Assembly (NCBI GenBank): GCA_029247075.1
Contig: JAQWLX010000095.1
Location: 1 to 37,392, forward strand
Source: Halieaceae bacterium
GTDB lineage: Bacteria > Pseudomonadota > Gammaproteobacteria > Pseudomonadales > Halieaceae
Length of the DNA: 37,392 nt
Direction: 5' to 3'
The translations under genes were made by a program, and so were the position numbers. Position 1 is the stretch's first letter, and the number at the start of each line of letters is the position of its first letter. The notes under the pieces are model-generated. The model worked only from the letters and a program-made list of their open reading frames with translations, had not been told where the DNA came from and did not search any database. Positions 37,184 to 37,392 of the stretch are shown here, in pieces.

Positions 37184-37392
37184 ATTTGGATTAATCATGA
37201 ATATGATTCGTATAATCCGGGTGCAGATCCGGCGCCGATGGGCCTTGCTGGAGACGCGATATTGGCGTGGTCGAATTACGTTAACAATGCGTTTCGTAAA
37301 GGTTTGTACAAAAGTACTCAGCATCATATCGGATCGATTAGTAGTTCTATTGAAGGGAATAGTGCGGTGGTGCAGTCTTATTTAATCGCTAC
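37184..37392 (+). pseudogene. SnoaL/NTF2-like fragment, incomplete at 5' end and running off the window
   Basis: Frame reads IWINHEYDSYNPGADPAPMGLAGDAILAWSNYVNNAFRKGLYKSTQHHIGSISSSIEGNSAVVQSYLIA; STQHHIGS...GNSAVVQSYLIA looks SnoaL-like; in-frame TGA at 37181-37183 and first ATG only at 37238. Confidence 0.45.

Noticed and set aside
1-37392. CRISPR arrays, tRNA/rRNA genes, transposons, prophage or toxin-antitoxin modules
   Set aside because: No regularly spaced repeats, tRNA-like cloverleaf, transposase or phage proteins were seen on either strand by eye; a tRNAscan/Rfam/ISfinder run would be needed to exclude them.

Overview
Bacterial chromosomal window, proteobacterial in character, densely packed with catabolic genes. 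I found no rRNA, tRNA, CRISPR array, transposase or phage genes by eye. Left to right: (a) a GcvT-fold aminomethyltransferase/demethylase-like gene with two tandem phytoene-dehydrogenase-like FAD oxidoreductases (161-4595, minus); (b) GNAT acetyltransferase, exported amidohydrolase, and an unknown multi-pass membrane protein; (c) a formylglycine-generating-enzyme-like protein convergent with an arylsulfatase; (d) a homoprotocatechuate-type (hpa) meta-cleavage operon: HpaI aldolase, HpaH hydratase, HpaF isomerase, a two-subunit LigAB-type extradiol dioxygenase and HpaE dehydrogenase on minus, with a FAH-family HpaG-like protein, HpaR-like MarR regulator, DUF485 protein and SSS symporter divergent on plus; (e) P1/DmpA-type peptidase coupled to an MFS transporter; (f) thiolase, AhpD-like protein, FetB-like permease; (g) housekeeping block greB, M23 peptidase, Trm112, HIT, alaS, lysC; (h) a 2-oxoacid dehydrogenase operon (E1alpha, E1beta, a stand-alone lipoyl protein, a stand-alone E2 catalytic domain) flanked by two different PQQ-dehydrogenase-like genes. 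Best leads: the split/minimal E2 with no visible E3-binding domain; LigAB dioxygenase recruited into an hpa pathway with an arylsulfatase gene overlapping its last gene; an apparently exported FGE with the catalytic Cys pair; TAAC-NN-GTTA dyads in the hpa divergent promoter; and an unannotated SnoaL/NTF2-like reading frame at the right edge. All family assignments come from reading motifs by eye; no database search was run.
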